Positions 34,439 through 47,066 of a stretch of DNA of 64,000 bases are shown here, in pieces. The notes below the pieces were generated by a model that was not told where the DNA came from, made no database searches, and saw only the letters and a program-made list of their open reading frames with translations. A program made the translations under genes and the position numbers. Every line of letters starts with the position of its first letter. Position 1 is the first letter of the stretch. Source of the DNA: Esteya vermicola (lineage: Eukaryota > Ascomycota > Sordariomycetes > Ophiostomatales > Ophiostomataceae); assembly GCA_002778215.1 (NCBI GenBank), contig PCDM01000018.1, positions 6,696,001 through 6,760,000 on the forward strand, written 5' to 3'.

Positions 34439-37412
34439 TGTGGAAAATGTCTAGGTCTCGGTTCTCGATCCGGTCTTCTGATGCTTTTGCGAGTATTTCA
34501 GGGGCGGCGTAGGATAGTTTCTACTGCAGAGTACTGCGTACAGGGCGGTAGACGTTGATGTAGCCAGGCAGACTAAATAGAGGAAGGACTGGCGGATGGC
34601 TTGTTCAGAATTCGTCTAGTGAGCATTGGGTACACGGTACACTGAAGATATGGATTTCCCAATTCGTATACACCGTACATTGTACGTGCATACGAGTACG
34701 CCGCTCTGGTATGAGTCCAGATATCTCGTATGGCTTGTCGGTGAGACTACTCTTACCAAAACAGGAGAGCAGCATCATGATTTCCAAGAGCATAATGTGG
34801 AAAAAAGGATGTAAACGAGCCAGGTATCCATATAGACTACGACTGCATCCTTACGAGTATATCGTCTTACGGAGTACGCAGTGCAGTGCATCTTGCAGTT
34901 GAGGTCATTGTCAGGGGTAAGATGTACGTGTAAAGGGGTCGGAGATGAAATGCTGCGTACGGAGAAGTGAGAGCAAGGAATAGAGAGAGCAAAAAAGAAA
35001 GTGGCAGGGCATGATCTGCTCCTTTGGAGTGTAAAGCTGACTATTTACACTTTATAGTGGATGTACTGTACGAAGCGTACTCCGTACGTGTACTACATAG
35101 TCTGTACTCGTGTTCCGTACATAGTAGAGGTTCATAACCGTTGCGGACTACTGCGTATAACGGCTAGCTTGTAAAATTAAACAACCAAGTCAAAGCGCAA
35201 GGTACTCTTCCAAGTCGTATGAGTATTACAAAGTACACATGAGGCCATATATACTGCAAGAACAGTATTTGGAGGCACTGATGAATGTTTGAAAAAAGTG
35301 GTGAAGCCAATGAGATGAACAAACGAGTCCACCCCGAGCATCTGGCCGCAGCATATCCTTTTCTGCGTAACTGCTACACGGAACGTGACCTTCGGGAGCC
35401 TTTGACAAATAATCCGTACACGAACATCGCACTCCACACGTTTACTTCGTCAACGGGGACGAGAGCCCGCTGTCGACCCATCAGCCGGATCCGTCTCCGT
35501 TCGCCCTAGTAGCAGACCAACGCCTCTAGTGGGTACGGATCCATCACGGGACTGGGGGCCTGGCCGCGCGCCTCGGAATGGCTCCTTTCTACATAGTACC
35601 CCGTAGTTATTTCAAGTTGGTGCTAGTATCAAAGAGGAAACGAAATAACCGACAGTGGACACTGCAAGGATTGCTGTGTGTACTCGTACTTGCAGATTGC
35701 CAAGCCCCGAGACCCTTGATACGCAGGTTTTGGCATGAATAACGTTGTTGCTAGGGATCGTCTGCTGGATGGAGAATCTCTGCTATGAGATGTGTACGCT
35801 GACCGTAGTAAGAGGAACAGAAGTACTCTGTACATGATAAGTAGAGGGATCTCTAGAGCAGGGTTACAGAGTACACCAAGAGTTGCACTTAAACTCATAC
35901 TGTGTACAAAGAATGCCCATGTTGTACGGAGTGATCACTGCATACTGGACGCAGTACGAGTAGTGCTACTATGTATGGTCAATATGATTTACACACCACG
36001 GGCTGGTTGTTTTCGTTGCTAAAAGATGCAGTCGTTGACGCGTAGTCGGTTGTTGAACGGGGATCTTTACAGATCCAGTGACTAGGAACCGAGGTTAGAT
36101 ATTTTCTTTATTATACCTCGTACGCAAAATGTCTGTTTGCAGGACTCGTACGAGTACTCGTACGGAGAACAGGGAAGAGTTTCTCGTGCGAGTCCAGCCC
36201 AGAGTTTCTGTTACCACTCCTGCTTCAGACTATTCCAAGAGTAGAAATTCTTCTGCGGATCTGTCCGACCCACGAATCCTCTATTGTAACGCTGTTACTG
36301 CATACTTGGTACATAGTACAGAGTGCAAGTACTCCGTACTCGTACAGGTTGTTATTCTGGATATAAAAATCAATTGTTTTATACCAGTACGAAGCAGTAC
36401 TCCGTACCTATGAGTAAACAATTCATGTAGAGGAAAAATATTGTAAGCTCGTTCTACCTATCTATCCTCCGTACGTACTCGTACGAGCGTATGCCTATTC
36501 ATACATACGGAGTACAACTAGCTGACTGCTCGCACCCATACTTTGTAAAGTACTCGTATTTCCGTCATCCCCTGTCAGCGTACTGGTGATGACACTTTCA
36601 TCATCCGACTTCCTAACTCCTTCTGGCATTTTTCCTTCTACCATGGTTACCATTTTTACGAATACCAGTTCATCAAGGACTCCCGCCAGTGGTGCCGAAC
36701 TCCACAGTACACTTGCTGATTTCTCTTTCCACGGTAGTTGTCTCTTTCACTCGTATTGTGTGCATCTCGATATACTCTTGCAGAGGCTTTGCCAGGCCTC
36801 CCTGTCCCAGATATCCGTGTCCAATACGTACTCCGTACGGAGTAAACAAGGTTCATAGATTGTATGCACTGTACTCGTAGAAATCGTTCAGGTAGTGTCC
36901 ACATAGAGATTCCTAAAGTGCGTCTGGATCTTTGCAACATCCATAAACACAATAGCAATCGACGCAGAAAAAAGAAAATATCCAGAATAAAAAATCAGCT
37001 TGATATTTCATACTATCTATGTTTCTACACAGGCTAGAAGAAAGGGGGAACGGCAAAATACTCCGTAGTAGGGGAAGATCTCCATTCTCCTGTACAAACG
37101 CAGTACAACCATATTGTTCTACTTCTACGCATGGACGATAACAGGACCACTTATATCCAGACTCTGCTATATACCGTGATCCGTTAAGAACAGAAACCTT
37201 CTCTACAGCTTGTCTTGTTTTTTATGGTCCGTTATTCGTCCTTCACCTTCTCTTCGTTTTCTTCTCTTACGTGTTCTTCTCTTTCGTTTCCAGCTTTTAT
37301 ACTGTAAAGGGGGTTTCTCTTCATTCCGTGTTTCTATTTGGTTTTCGGTGGTTAGTTGCCTCCTCTCTGGCAATCTTTTAGTCATCCGCGAGAAGACATA
37401 TCCTCCGTCACA
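34439..37412. other. 3 kb gene-free stretch rich in TACGGAGTA-type words
   Basis: No gene is supported over almost 3 kb; open frames are short and low in family-like content. The stretch is crowded with TACGGAGTA/TACTCCGTA and GTACTCGTAC/GTACGAGTAC words, for example near 34866, 35072, 36148, 36331, 36396, 36503 and 36829. The right end includes a pyrimidine-rich leader ahead of the rhodopsin-domain gene. Confidence 0.6.
36829..36844. repeat. 16 bp perfect palindrome TACTCCGTACGGAGTA
   Basis: The two inverted copies of TACGGAGTA share their central GTAC. It is the most complete example of the word that recurs across this stretch. Confidence 0.9.
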
Positions 37413-38897
37413 ATGTCTCTCTCCGAAGCGCAAATCAACGCCATTCTCGATAGCCCAGCCTTGGAGCCGCCGGAAGGAGTCACCGCCAACTTTGACAATC
37501 CCGAGAACAACAACTCTTTGGCGTGGGCTGTCAACACCACATGCACCGTTCTGGCAACGATCTTTTTACTGTTGAGACTCTATGCAAAGCACAAACAAAA
37601 TGGGTGGCGTCTAAAGGCTGAAGAAAGTAGGTATATCCACGGGCCATATTGGATGAAGAGAGCAGTGTTTACTAACTACACCAGTCCTCATGATTTGCTC
37701 CTATGTTTGTCCTCCCATGTCTTCCAGAAAATAGAAACACATCTCGTACCCACGTAGATCTGCTAACAATAGCCTTTTCTCAGGGAGCATACTGGGGAAC
37801 AAACTATGCTGCCTATGCCATGATTTATACGCCCGGCTACTATGTACACCAATGGGATCTTCACAACCGTGACCTGGTTCAGCCTCTCTACGTCCGTCCT
37901 CCCCCTCTTCTTCCCCGGTTCCGAGAATCACTTGCACGACTGACTGCCTTTCTCCCTGCAGCTTATTCTCATTTACGGCTGCTGCTACTCTGCCGTACTG
38001 CCATTGCTCAAGACGGCGATCCTCATTGACTGGTGCCGTATTTTCGTTCCCGGCCGCACCCGCGACTTCTTCTGGATGGGCGCCGTCTTCCTCATGGCCA
38101 TCCAATGTCTCTGGGGCTTTCTGTGCATCCTTCTTCTCAACCTGCAGTGCCGCCCCCACAATGCCATCTGGCAGTTCTGGGTGCCCTCCAAGTGCTACAG
38201 CCTGCCAAAAGTCATGCTGACCTCTGCCAGCACCCAGGTTGCCACCGACATCCTCATGATGCTCTTGCCCCAGAAAATGATCTGGAACCTGCACCTCAAC
38301 TGGCAGCGCAAGGTCGGCGTGTCCATCATCTTTGGTGTCGGTGCCATTGGCGTCGTCTCAGCCTGCTTCCGCCTCTCCAAGACCATCAGCTTCGCCCAGA
38401 CGACCGACAGCATGTACTTTATCGGGCCCCTGCTCTTCTGGGCGGATGGCGAGATGACCTGTGCCTTCTTCATCCTATCCATCACCTGTCTCCCCCGCTT
38501 GATCTCCGAATCCCATCTGCCCAGCCGCTTCAAGGCCGCCCTCGGCATCAGCAGCCACAACTCCCGCTCAAACGGAGCCACCGGGGGCGCCGTCTCGAGC
38601 ACCAATCCCAGCAAGCGCACGCATGGCGACAAGGGAACACCCCTCGTGACGATTGGTGGCTCAAACACCACGCACGGCGGGCACGGCGACGAGGCGTACT
38701 ACTACAAGATGGAGGAGAGTATCGACATGGACACGAATTCTCGTCTAGCCCACTCCGAGTCACAGGAACAGCTGCACTTTGACAGGAAAAATGGCGGCGT
38801 GGTCCGCACCACCGAGGTCACCATCACAACAGACGTGCACTCGAGCAGCGATGGCAGCACTACGGTGCCTGTGAAACGCTGGAATGAATCTCGCTGA
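37413..38897 (+). CDS. fungal rhodopsin-domain integral membrane protein
   Basis: Seven-helix membrane protein of the fungal rhodopsin_dom family (PTH11-like GPCR relatives lacking a CFEM domain), about 390 residues. Helices are visible as AVNTTCTVLATIFLLLRLYA, ILMICSYGAYWG, LILIYGCCYSAVLPLLKTAI, FFWMGAVFLMAIQCLWGF, VATDILMMLLP, VGVSIIFGVGAIGVVSACF and MTCAFFILSITCL. The family's conserved YxxxYxLxLxLxKxSIL-like stretch is present as YSAVLPLLKTAIL. Exon 2 is a 20 nt microexon (37685-37704) needed to keep frame and to rebuild ILMICSYGAYWG. The C-terminal 110 residues are a polar Ser/Thr-rich tail. The function is probably signalling or sensing at the plasma membrane; the ligand is unknown. The start at 37413 was chosen over an upstream in-frame ATG because MSLSEAQINA is family-like. 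Confidence 0.85.
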
Positions 38898-39417
38898 GAC
38901 TGCACGCTGCAGGCCCGTCCTCGTCCCTTCTGCCCTGTTTTTTTTTATCTTTTTCTTTCTGCGCACATAGTAGCAAGCCAAGTTTTGTATTTTTGTACTT
39001 TAGCTATTCCCATACCTGCAATACAGCCATGACTATAGGAGACTTAATAAAACCAAATCTGTGATATAGATCATCCTGGAGACATGTTGCTCTTTTTAGT
39101 AAAGGGGCGTTTGGTAAGGAGAGTCTGGTGGATGTATGTTGTGGCCTATACCTACGCATTTCTGTCACTAAAATACTCTACCCGGCTACCCTAGCAAGTC
39201 CGGCTTCACTGACACTTGCCGGCTTAGATCAGACCGGCTTCTTCGCGTCCATTTGGCAAAGAGTGGCCGGCTTCTTGCCTTGCATTTATTCTGCCTATTA
39301 CCTCTACCGCTATTCCCGGGTTTACTACAGCTTGTTCGTTTCTGGCTTGTGATGATGGTAATGAGATGATACTATCAAACATTAGACCATAATTCGCTTA
39401 CAGAAACTAGACACACT
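38898..39417. other. intergenic with short CCGGCTT repeats
   Basis: About 520 bp between two plus-strand genes. Four imperfect copies of CCGGCTT(C/A) occur between about 39198 and 39276. They could be amidase promoter elements or simple repeats. No gene is supported. Confidence 0.4.
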
Positions 39418-41602
39418 ATGGGATCTACTCTTCCCGACGGCCTTGCTGCCAAATGTGCAGAAAAGAGACGCCAGCAGCAACTAAAGATACCCAAGGATTG
39501 GTTGATCCCACCATTAGCAGATAGTGTTCAGAATGTTCTTTCACTGCCAGAAACATATGGTATCCTCACCCCGGAGGATATTGAAATGACAAACCTGGAC
39601 GATGTAGATGTTCTTCTACAACGCCTGGCCACTGGCTACTGGACATCTGTGGCTGTCACGACGGCATTCTGTAAGAGGGCTATCATTGCTCACCAATTAG
39701 TACGTGATCTTGGAGACTTTATCGGAATACATCGGCAACAGACTATACGAAAAGCTGACTACCCACCGCTGTAGGTCAACTGCCTCACAGAGTTTTGGAT
39801 CGCAGATGCCCTTGCTCGAGCCAAAGAGCTTGATGAGATACGAGTATCTAGTGGCCCAATTGGTCCTCTACACGGACTGCCGGTGTCTCTTAAAGATCAG
39901 TGCGTTTGAACTCTTAGTCTGTGATTTCAGCTTTACGAATGGACTGCTGATTGGACTCCAGGTTCGATATCGGAGGCAAGGAGAACAATATGGGCTTAGC
40001 CAGTTGGCTGGGTAGAGTATGCGAGGCTGACGCAGTTATTGTTACTGTCTTGAGAGAGGCCGGAGCCGTCATTTACACACGTATGTGGACACATGCAACA
40101 TTCTTTCAGTCCTTGTTTGACCTGACAAAAACATCAGGGACCAATGTTCCCATGGCCATTATGATGCCGGAGACAAACAATCAGTAGGTAGTCGATAACC
40201 ACAGGCCTCTTGCGTTCATTGAGTATGCTGACAGACTCGTCCAGTGTGTACGGACGAACAGTAAATCCTAGAAACCGCATGCTGACATCGGGGGGCAGCA
40301 GTGGAGGCGAAGCTGCTCTATTGACCCTCAAAGGAAGCCCGCTCGGGGTGGGCACTGATGTGAGAAGCTATTCTGATATCAGTGAGCTGATCGTATTCAT
40401 AAGGCTGACTGACTCCTGACCTCTCACAGCTCGGAGGATCCATACGCAATCCTGCAGCTCTCAACGGGCTTTATGGTCTCCGCCCAACCATGCGCCGCAC
40501 ACCATACTGGGGCGCGTCGAATACTCTAGTTGGCCAGGAGTCCATTGAGAGCTCTATTGGGCCGCTGTCCCGGACTCTGTCTGGATGCAAAACATGGTTC
40601 TCCGCTGTCATGGCCGGACAGCCGTGGAACTACGATCCAAAAGTCGTGGAGATGCCGTGGAGGCAAGACATGTTGGAACTAAAACACAAGGGTGGTGTGG
40701 ACAGAACAATGTGCTTTGGCTATTTTGACGACGATGGCGTTGTTCAGTGCCAGCCGCCCGTCAGACGCGCCATCAAGGAGACCGTCGAGGCCCTTCGAGC
40801 GGCAGGTCATATCGGTCTGTGCCTCCTCTTCCTCGAACCATTCTACCGACGACATTCCCATGTATTCTAATATGCTGCAGTTATTCCTTGGAAACCGCTT
40901 GACCATGCCACGGCGCTCTCCATTCTGCAGAGAACATTTGCCTCGGATAGTGGCGAAGAGTTTAGAGATTTGTTCAGCAGGTCTGGGGAGGTAAGTGCCT
41001 ATGATGTCTAGGTTGAGCAAAATACAACGATACTGACAGTCTCCTTGTAGCCGTTGCTCCCAGGCATCGACGACGTGTCTGCCTTTCCGGCCATCACGGT
41101 GAACGGATTCTGGAAACTGTGTAGTGAGCGCGAGGCCTACGTAAGCAACATGACTTCCCTCTCTGGTAGTGGACTGTGTTGACAGGTCAAATGTCTCTAG
41201 CGTAAGCGATATCTCGACGCCTGGATGTCAACGGTCTCGATGACGACCACTGGTCGGGAGATGGATGCTGTGATATGCCCCGTTGCACCATTCCCTGCCC
41301 CTCCCCACGACCAATACATTTACGCTGGGTATACTTGTGTCTGGAATGTCCTGGATCTTCCCAGTGTCAGCGTCCCGGCATGTCTCGTTGATGAGACGCT
41401 GGACATTCCCGATAACGGAAGCTATGAGCCAAGAAGTGACATTGACAGACGCGTCCACGCAATGTATGAGGACCCAGGAAAGTTCAAGGGTATGCCCATC
41501 GGAATTCAGGTTGTAGGGCGGCGGTGGCGAGAGGAAGAGTGTCTTGGGCTGGCTGAAATTGTTGATAAAGCTTTGGCAGCGAATGGCCATGCAAGGCAGT
41601 AA
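39418..41602 (+). CDS. amidase (acetamidase-like)
   Basis: Cytosolic amidase-signature enzyme of about 550 residues in about nine short exons. The catalytic Lys is in LPVSLKDQ, the cis-Ser in TSGGSSGGEAAL and the nucleophile Ser in GVGTDLGGSIRNPAAL, joined across an intron near 40360-40430. The C-terminus GMPIGIQVVGRRWREEECL is typical. The enzyme hydrolyses small amides to acid and ammonia; fungal relatives such as amdS serve nitrogen supply, but the substrate here is not shown. All junctions I tested preserve frame, including the NNH|VYGRT joint. The start MGSTLPDGLAAKCAEKRR is family-like. The neighbour P450 is convergent. Confidence 0.88.
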
Positions 41603-41831
41603 ATGGAAAAGTAGTCTGCATTTAATCTGTACTGTTTTTTCCTCTTTTTCCTCATGTGCTCCGAGAAATGGCCATTCTATTTCATTCGGACAGGCATATA
41701 TTTTATTGCGTTTTTCTGAAAGTATCTCATTTGTACATTTCTATCTCTCCTGTGTTGTAGTTTCACCCTGAACACAAGATTCTCATGCAATGCAACCATT
41801 ATGTACAGTCTAATGCCTTATCTTCTTCATG

Positions 41832-43786
41832 TTACAGCTCTCTGACTTTCAGGACGCAAGTTGATTCCCGCAAAGGGTAGAGGGAACCACTTACACTCTC
41901 CATGCCTAAATCGAGTGTTAGCATAAAGTATCCATGTTTCTTTGTATGGTGGGCTAGCTTACAGTTCTCAACATCCGCCACGCCTGGATGCATGCCATTG
42001 ATCCGCGTTCCGTCCAGGTCAATAATGTCGCAGGTGAAATTATCACCTTCAATAGGCTTGCCGAGAACCAGATCCTCAGCCTCGGGTGGAAGTTTGGTGT
42101 ACATCTGAAGGCTGGGAACGTCGCATTCAAAGTTTCGGATCAGGTGGGACATTAAGAGCTCAAGCTCAGCCATGGCAAAGTGGCGTCCTGGGCATGCTAA
42201 TTCCAGTGTTAGATGTTGACTATCCAAGGAGACTGTAGCTGCATGCCAACTTGCCTGAAACACCGCCCCCAAAGAACAATTCCTCCTTGTACAGCGACTC
42301 GTTCAAGAGAAACCGGTCACCCTTGAAGCAGTCCGCATGGTCTCCCCATAGGGTCGAGTCAAACGAGGAAGCCCGGCTCATGATGCGGATCAGGGATCCC
42401 TTTGGGAATACCTTTTCGCAGCCCGGAAGCTGCATCTTCTCTGTAGTAATGCGGCCAGCAAATACAGCGGTTGATAGCCGCAGAGTCTCGTGGATGGACG
42501 AGTAGAGCAATGGCGCCACTCTCCGGAAATCGGTGCCGACGAGTGAGTCGGGGGGGAGAGCATCGACCTCGGCCCTGATGGCAGCCCAGAGCTTGGGCGA
42601 CTGTAGCAGATATAGAAACGACCAGCCAGGCTGCTCACCCTATTGAGGTGAAAGGCATGAGTGAGGGGCAGGGGGTAGATGCGCATTGCGAAATAGTGAG
42701 GAACTTGCTACTTACTGTATTTCCTTGGAAGCCAAACAGCTTTAGCACGTCAGCATAATCTCATAAAGAGAGTCCTCGAATCATTCTAGAGCAGTCCACT
42801 TACCACCATATTCACCCAGCGATTTGCGTGGACCAAATCCACGTCGGCGTCGGTGACCACCTTCATAATGTTCTGCCAGGTCTCCGAGCTGGACTCTAGG
42901 CCGCCCTCTGTCTGCCATTTGATGAGTGCATTCGTCACCTGATCACGGGCGCGTGCACCACGGCTTGCCATGGGGATCAGCCGGTTCCACCACTCGGTCG
43001 GCAACAGGGGTAGGGACGGGGTCATGTTGAGCGCGCGGAGGTTAATGGCAAAGTTTTGCAGCGCCACCCGGGTTTCGGTGACAGGCAGGTCCGGGCCGTA
43101 GATGGCCGCGAGGTTTCCCTTGTAGGCTAGACGATAAAAGGCAGTGTGGAACGGGATGCGGCGGCCAGATGAGCCGATATGGCGACGCAGATCCTCAATC
43201 TCCTGTAAAAGGATCTTTTCAAAAGACTCGGAGACGGGACCGAGTTTCTTGGCCGAAAGTTCACGGTGGATCTGCTTGGCTGCCTCTCGGAGGGTCTCCC
43301 GGTAGGTGTCTCTTGGTCATCGGCGTCATGTTAGTGGTATGATTCTTTCTCGCAGCAGCAACTGGTACTGGAATACGTACGGGGGGACGCCCCAGACCTT
43401 GTAGTGTAGGCGGCGGGCGAGTCCAAAGGCATCTAGTGCCGGAGAGCGAGCAAACAGCTTGCGCATGGGCTCGTGGTCCAAGAGGTAGTAGGTCGTCTCG
43501 CTCGGCCATGGCACCGGCAGTCTCATGAAAAGAGTACGATTCTTGTGCTGCAGAGACTTTTTGTAAAACTCCGTGTGCTGCTTGCCTGGTACTTGTGTCA
43601 GAGATGAGCTCGCCTTGTGAGTCAGGTGCACTCACAGAATTCCATGTAGTCTCTTGACGACAGGATGGACGTGAGTGCACGCACGAAAACTAAAGCCAGT
43701 ATCGTAGCTAGAGCCACGGCTGCCGTATTTTGTGTAAGCAGGGTGCTGCTGTTGATAGCCAAGACGGCCTCTGCAAGCAAAGTCAT
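41832..43786 (-). CDS. cytochrome P450 (CYP7/8-like branch)
   Basis: Membrane-anchored P450 of about 510 residues with about seven exons. The N-terminus has a TM anchor (AAVALATILALVFVRAL). The I-helix motif is FGFQGNT, the Q-x-NT type seen in CYP7/8-like enzymes rather than the common AGxDT. ExxR is HETLRL. The heme-binding loop is rebuilt by splicing as FFGGGVSACPGRHFA, matching FxxGxxxCxG with the axial Cys intact. A final small exon reading MESVSGSLYPLRES ends at LKVREL. These branches in animals act on sterols and prostanoids, so a sterol or lipid substrate is possible here, but that is only an analogy. It is divergent from an NCS1-type transporter across 575 bp. Confidence 0.87.
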
Positions 43787-44361
43787 TGTGGAAATTTTGG
43801 TAATGAACGGTTGTCACAAATGATGCGAGTCTCGATTGTTACCCTGTTGCCGAAATTCCCTAAAACGGATGTGGCCTTTATCTACGTCTCTGCATCAGCA
43901 AATCTTACACTGCCTAAAACGGTCCATGATCATGATAACATACGCCCGTAAGAATATAGGCATGGTGCCATGTCCAAGAAGCCGGCAACAAGATACCGCT
44001 TCCAATACCTGGCTACTCATTCAGCAGTGGCGGCTTCTTGTTGATAAGTGCCTCCGGCTTTATGTAGATAATGGACCCACAAACAATGCCGGCATCTTGC
44101 AATCTCCTGGCCAGCCCTTCATAGCCCTGTGCGAATTGTGGGACCTCCATAAGCAAAGAGGAGGAACACGGGAGAGATAAGGACCAATCAATTTCCATGG
44201 TTATGTCTGCGGCAGCCTGTCGATGCATACAAAAGGCGGCTGATGGACACGACGGGGTAGACACGAGAACGACCATCGGATGCTTGAGTCATCCTCATGG
44301 TACGATTTTCTTTGCGCACGCCTGACATTCTCAGTTGCGCATTTCCATAGTCGAGTCGACA
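43787..44361. promoter_or_regulatory. divergent promoter region of P450 and NCS1 transporter genes
   Basis: 575 bp between the two ATGs. No gene is supported and I can support no specific binding site. Confidence 0.4.
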
Positions 44362-46735
44362 ATGAACGCTGCGAGGAAGATTTCGAGCGCCCTGACGCTG
44401 CATGATGAGCATGGCAACCCAGTGTCCATGTGGTACAATGAAGATGTCCGTCCGAATTCAACGGTGAGAGTGGTAATAAAATATCGTTGGCTGATGGTCT
44501 CTGCAGATTCGGCCCATTCCGCCCCATCGACGCACGTGGACTGGGTGGACCTACTTCAGCTACCAAAGCGGCGTGGGCATCATCCTAGTCACATGGTCTA
44601 CTGGTTCTAGCTTGCTTGGCCTTGGTCTTGTACGTACCAAGACTCCAATGGACAGTGACTGCTGCATCCCTCTGTTCTCCCCTTCTAATAACACGCCTCG
44701 ATAGAATGCCTGGCAAGCCATCCTCGATGTTATTATTGGCTATACCTGTGTTGGAATACTCACCATGCTCGGATCTCAAATGTGAGTTTACCTGTCCAGT
44801 CTGGTTCTCCTTTCCTCGGACTGCAAATGCAAGGCTGACACTCCATTCTCCTCAGTGGCGGCAAATGGCATGTTGGCTTTCCTGTGGCCAGCCGTTTTGC
44901 CTGGGGTATGAGAGGTGCCTTTTTCCCGACACTCAACCGTGTAGTCCTGAACTGTGTGTGGTGGGCCACCGAGTCGTGGCTCGGCATGATGTGTGAGTGA
45001 CATGGAAGATGGAGAGCATTGACTGTCTTGCGAATGGCGAGCATGGCCGAAGAGAACGAGAACCAGTCGATACTGACACTCTGCAAACCATAGGTGTCCG
45101 CACCACTATTGGGGCCCTCTGGCCGTCGTTCTATAACCTCCACAATACCCTGCCTGAATCCCTCCCCATGACGCTGAGCGAGTTCGTGGCCTGGTTCATC
45201 TTTCTGATTCTTGTGGCCTGCGGCGTCATGCTGCGCCCTGAAAAGTTTCACTGGCCTGCTGTTGTGACGGCCAGCATCAACTTGGTGGCGGCGTTGGCTG
45301 TTGTTGGCTGGTTCTCTCACAAAGCGGGCGGTCCCGGAGCGTTGTTCAAGAGCACCGAAGCGTTGACGGGTGTTGAGCCTGCCCGGGGTTCTGCCTTTGG
45401 TTGGGCCTTTATACACGGCATCACGACAGTCATTGCCAGCCAGGCAACGGGCATTCTCGGATTTGCGGATTGGGGACGGTATGCCAAGACGCCCGGAGCC
45501 CAGCGATACCCACAAGGCCTGGGAATGGGCCTCTCAGATATGGTCTCGGTATGTCGAATAGTCGAGTTTCGCAGCTCTGATGAGTCTGCTCTTCACTAAC
45601 AGTAAAAAGGCCATTATAGGAATCATCTCAGCTTCATGTTGTGCTACCATCTACCCCGATGAAGGACTCGTCTGGAATCCGCCTCTGCTCCTGACAGCCA
45701 TTCAGAAACATGAGGGCCCTGCTGCGCGTGCGGCTGTATTTTTTGCATCCATTCCCTTTCTCATTTCCCAGATCCTCATCACGGTCTCCGGAAGTAGCAT
45801 TGCTGGTGGAGGTGGGTTCACATTTTGAATGTCAAGAGCTGCATGGAGTACATTGGATCGCTGACACAGTACGCAGTGGACATGTCTGGTCTCTGTCCCA
45901 AGTTTATCAATATCCGCCGGGGCGGCTATATCGTGATCATCATTGGCATCGGTAAGTTTTCGTCCATGGCCACAACTTGACATTTTCGTCTCTAACCGTC
46001 TTGAAGCCATGCAGCCGTGGCAACTGTCCAACACGGACAGCAAGTTCCTGTCTGTCATGGGATCATATGCCATCTTTCTGGCCCCGCTGAGTACGTCTCC
46101 AGACCTACTTCTCTATTTTGGTTACTGTCGTACTCTGTCGTACTGACTAGCACTATAGCTGGTATCTTGCATTGTGAATACTACATTATTCGACGCCAGC
46201 GAATTTCTCTCAAGGATCTGTACACTCCAGACGAGTCTTCGTCGTATTGGTTCTGGCATGGAATATGCCTGTAAGCCGCCGTCTCACCTCCTCCCATCAT
46301 CCACTTCCCAACCACTAACCCATGTTTAGGAGGACTCTTGCTAGCTTCTGTCTGGGATTCTTCATCTTCTTGCCAGGATACATCCACAACATTACCCCTA
46401 CCATCGAAGTGAATGTGGCTTGGTCTCGCCTGTTTTACATGGTAAGACCCCCCGATTGCTCCCTTATGTCCTTTTCTACTAGACAAATGCTAACCGTCTC
46501 AAAGTGTTACCCACTTGGATACTTTGGAACGGGTACCATCCACTTTATCATCAGCTACTTCTTCCCCCCCAAAGATCTGGGCAAGATTGATGAGACTGAT
46601 CTGTTTGGCACCTTTGCTCCAGGCGAGGACACCCCTTATGGAGTGATCGTAGGAGGCTCTGTGAGCGATGTAGAAGCAGCTGCAGGGGCTAGGGATACCA
46701 AGAGACGCGAAAAGACTTCTGTGTCGAATGTGTAA
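44362..46735 (+). CDS. NCS1-family permease (purine/cytosine/uracil-type transporter)
   Basis: Plasma-membrane permease of about 530 residues with about 12 membrane segments and roughly ten exons. The family N-terminus SMWYNEDVRPN is followed by RRTWTGWTYFSYQSGVG. Later blocks are GGKWHVGFPVASRFAWGMRG, HGITTVIASQATGILGFADW, SIPFLISQILITVSGSSIAGG and PWQLSNTDSKFLSVMGSYAI. Splicing of the first exons is consistent (SQ|IGGKWHVG). NCS1 Fur-type members import uracil, allantoin, uridine or related bases with protons; the specificity cannot be read by eye. The cytoplasmic C-terminus is short and polar. The start at 44362 begins MNAARKISSALTLHDEHG; an ATG at 44335 is also in frame. Confidence 0.87.
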
Positions 46736-47066
46736 TACTTTATAAGAATGCCTAGCCAGATGGACCTCGCGCAATTTATACTAATGGAGGCACTCGTCAT
46801 GTGCCAGTACTTTATTTCACAGTATTCCCAGCGTACCAATAATATCACGGTGGTAATCAGCCGTCACTAGCCGTACGTAAGCCCAAGGTAGCCCTATCAG
46901 TGGGCTGTAATAAATCATCACCTCCCTCCTCTTCTTATCAGTGGGTCTCTTCCGTCTCATTCGGCTTCTTGAGTCTCCATAGACGGCTATATGATGCCTC
47001 TACCCCAAGGTTTTCGGAGAATGGGGAACTGGCGTTCAGTCATTCTAAACATTGAACAATTTGGAA
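46736..47066. other. intergenic, upstream of the regulator
   Basis: About 330 bp with no supported gene; it should contain the promoter of the Zn2Cys6 gene that starts at 47067. Confidence 0.4.

Noticed and set aside
34605..35509. several 60-86 codon open frames in the 3 kb gap
   Set aside because: Overlapping in several frames, no domain, no coding-like composition, and rich in the GTAC-containing repeat words.
38033..38782. 249-codon alternative frame
   Set aside because: Frame shadow of the rhodopsin-domain gene; His/Leu/Pro-rich low-complexity translation without membrane segments.
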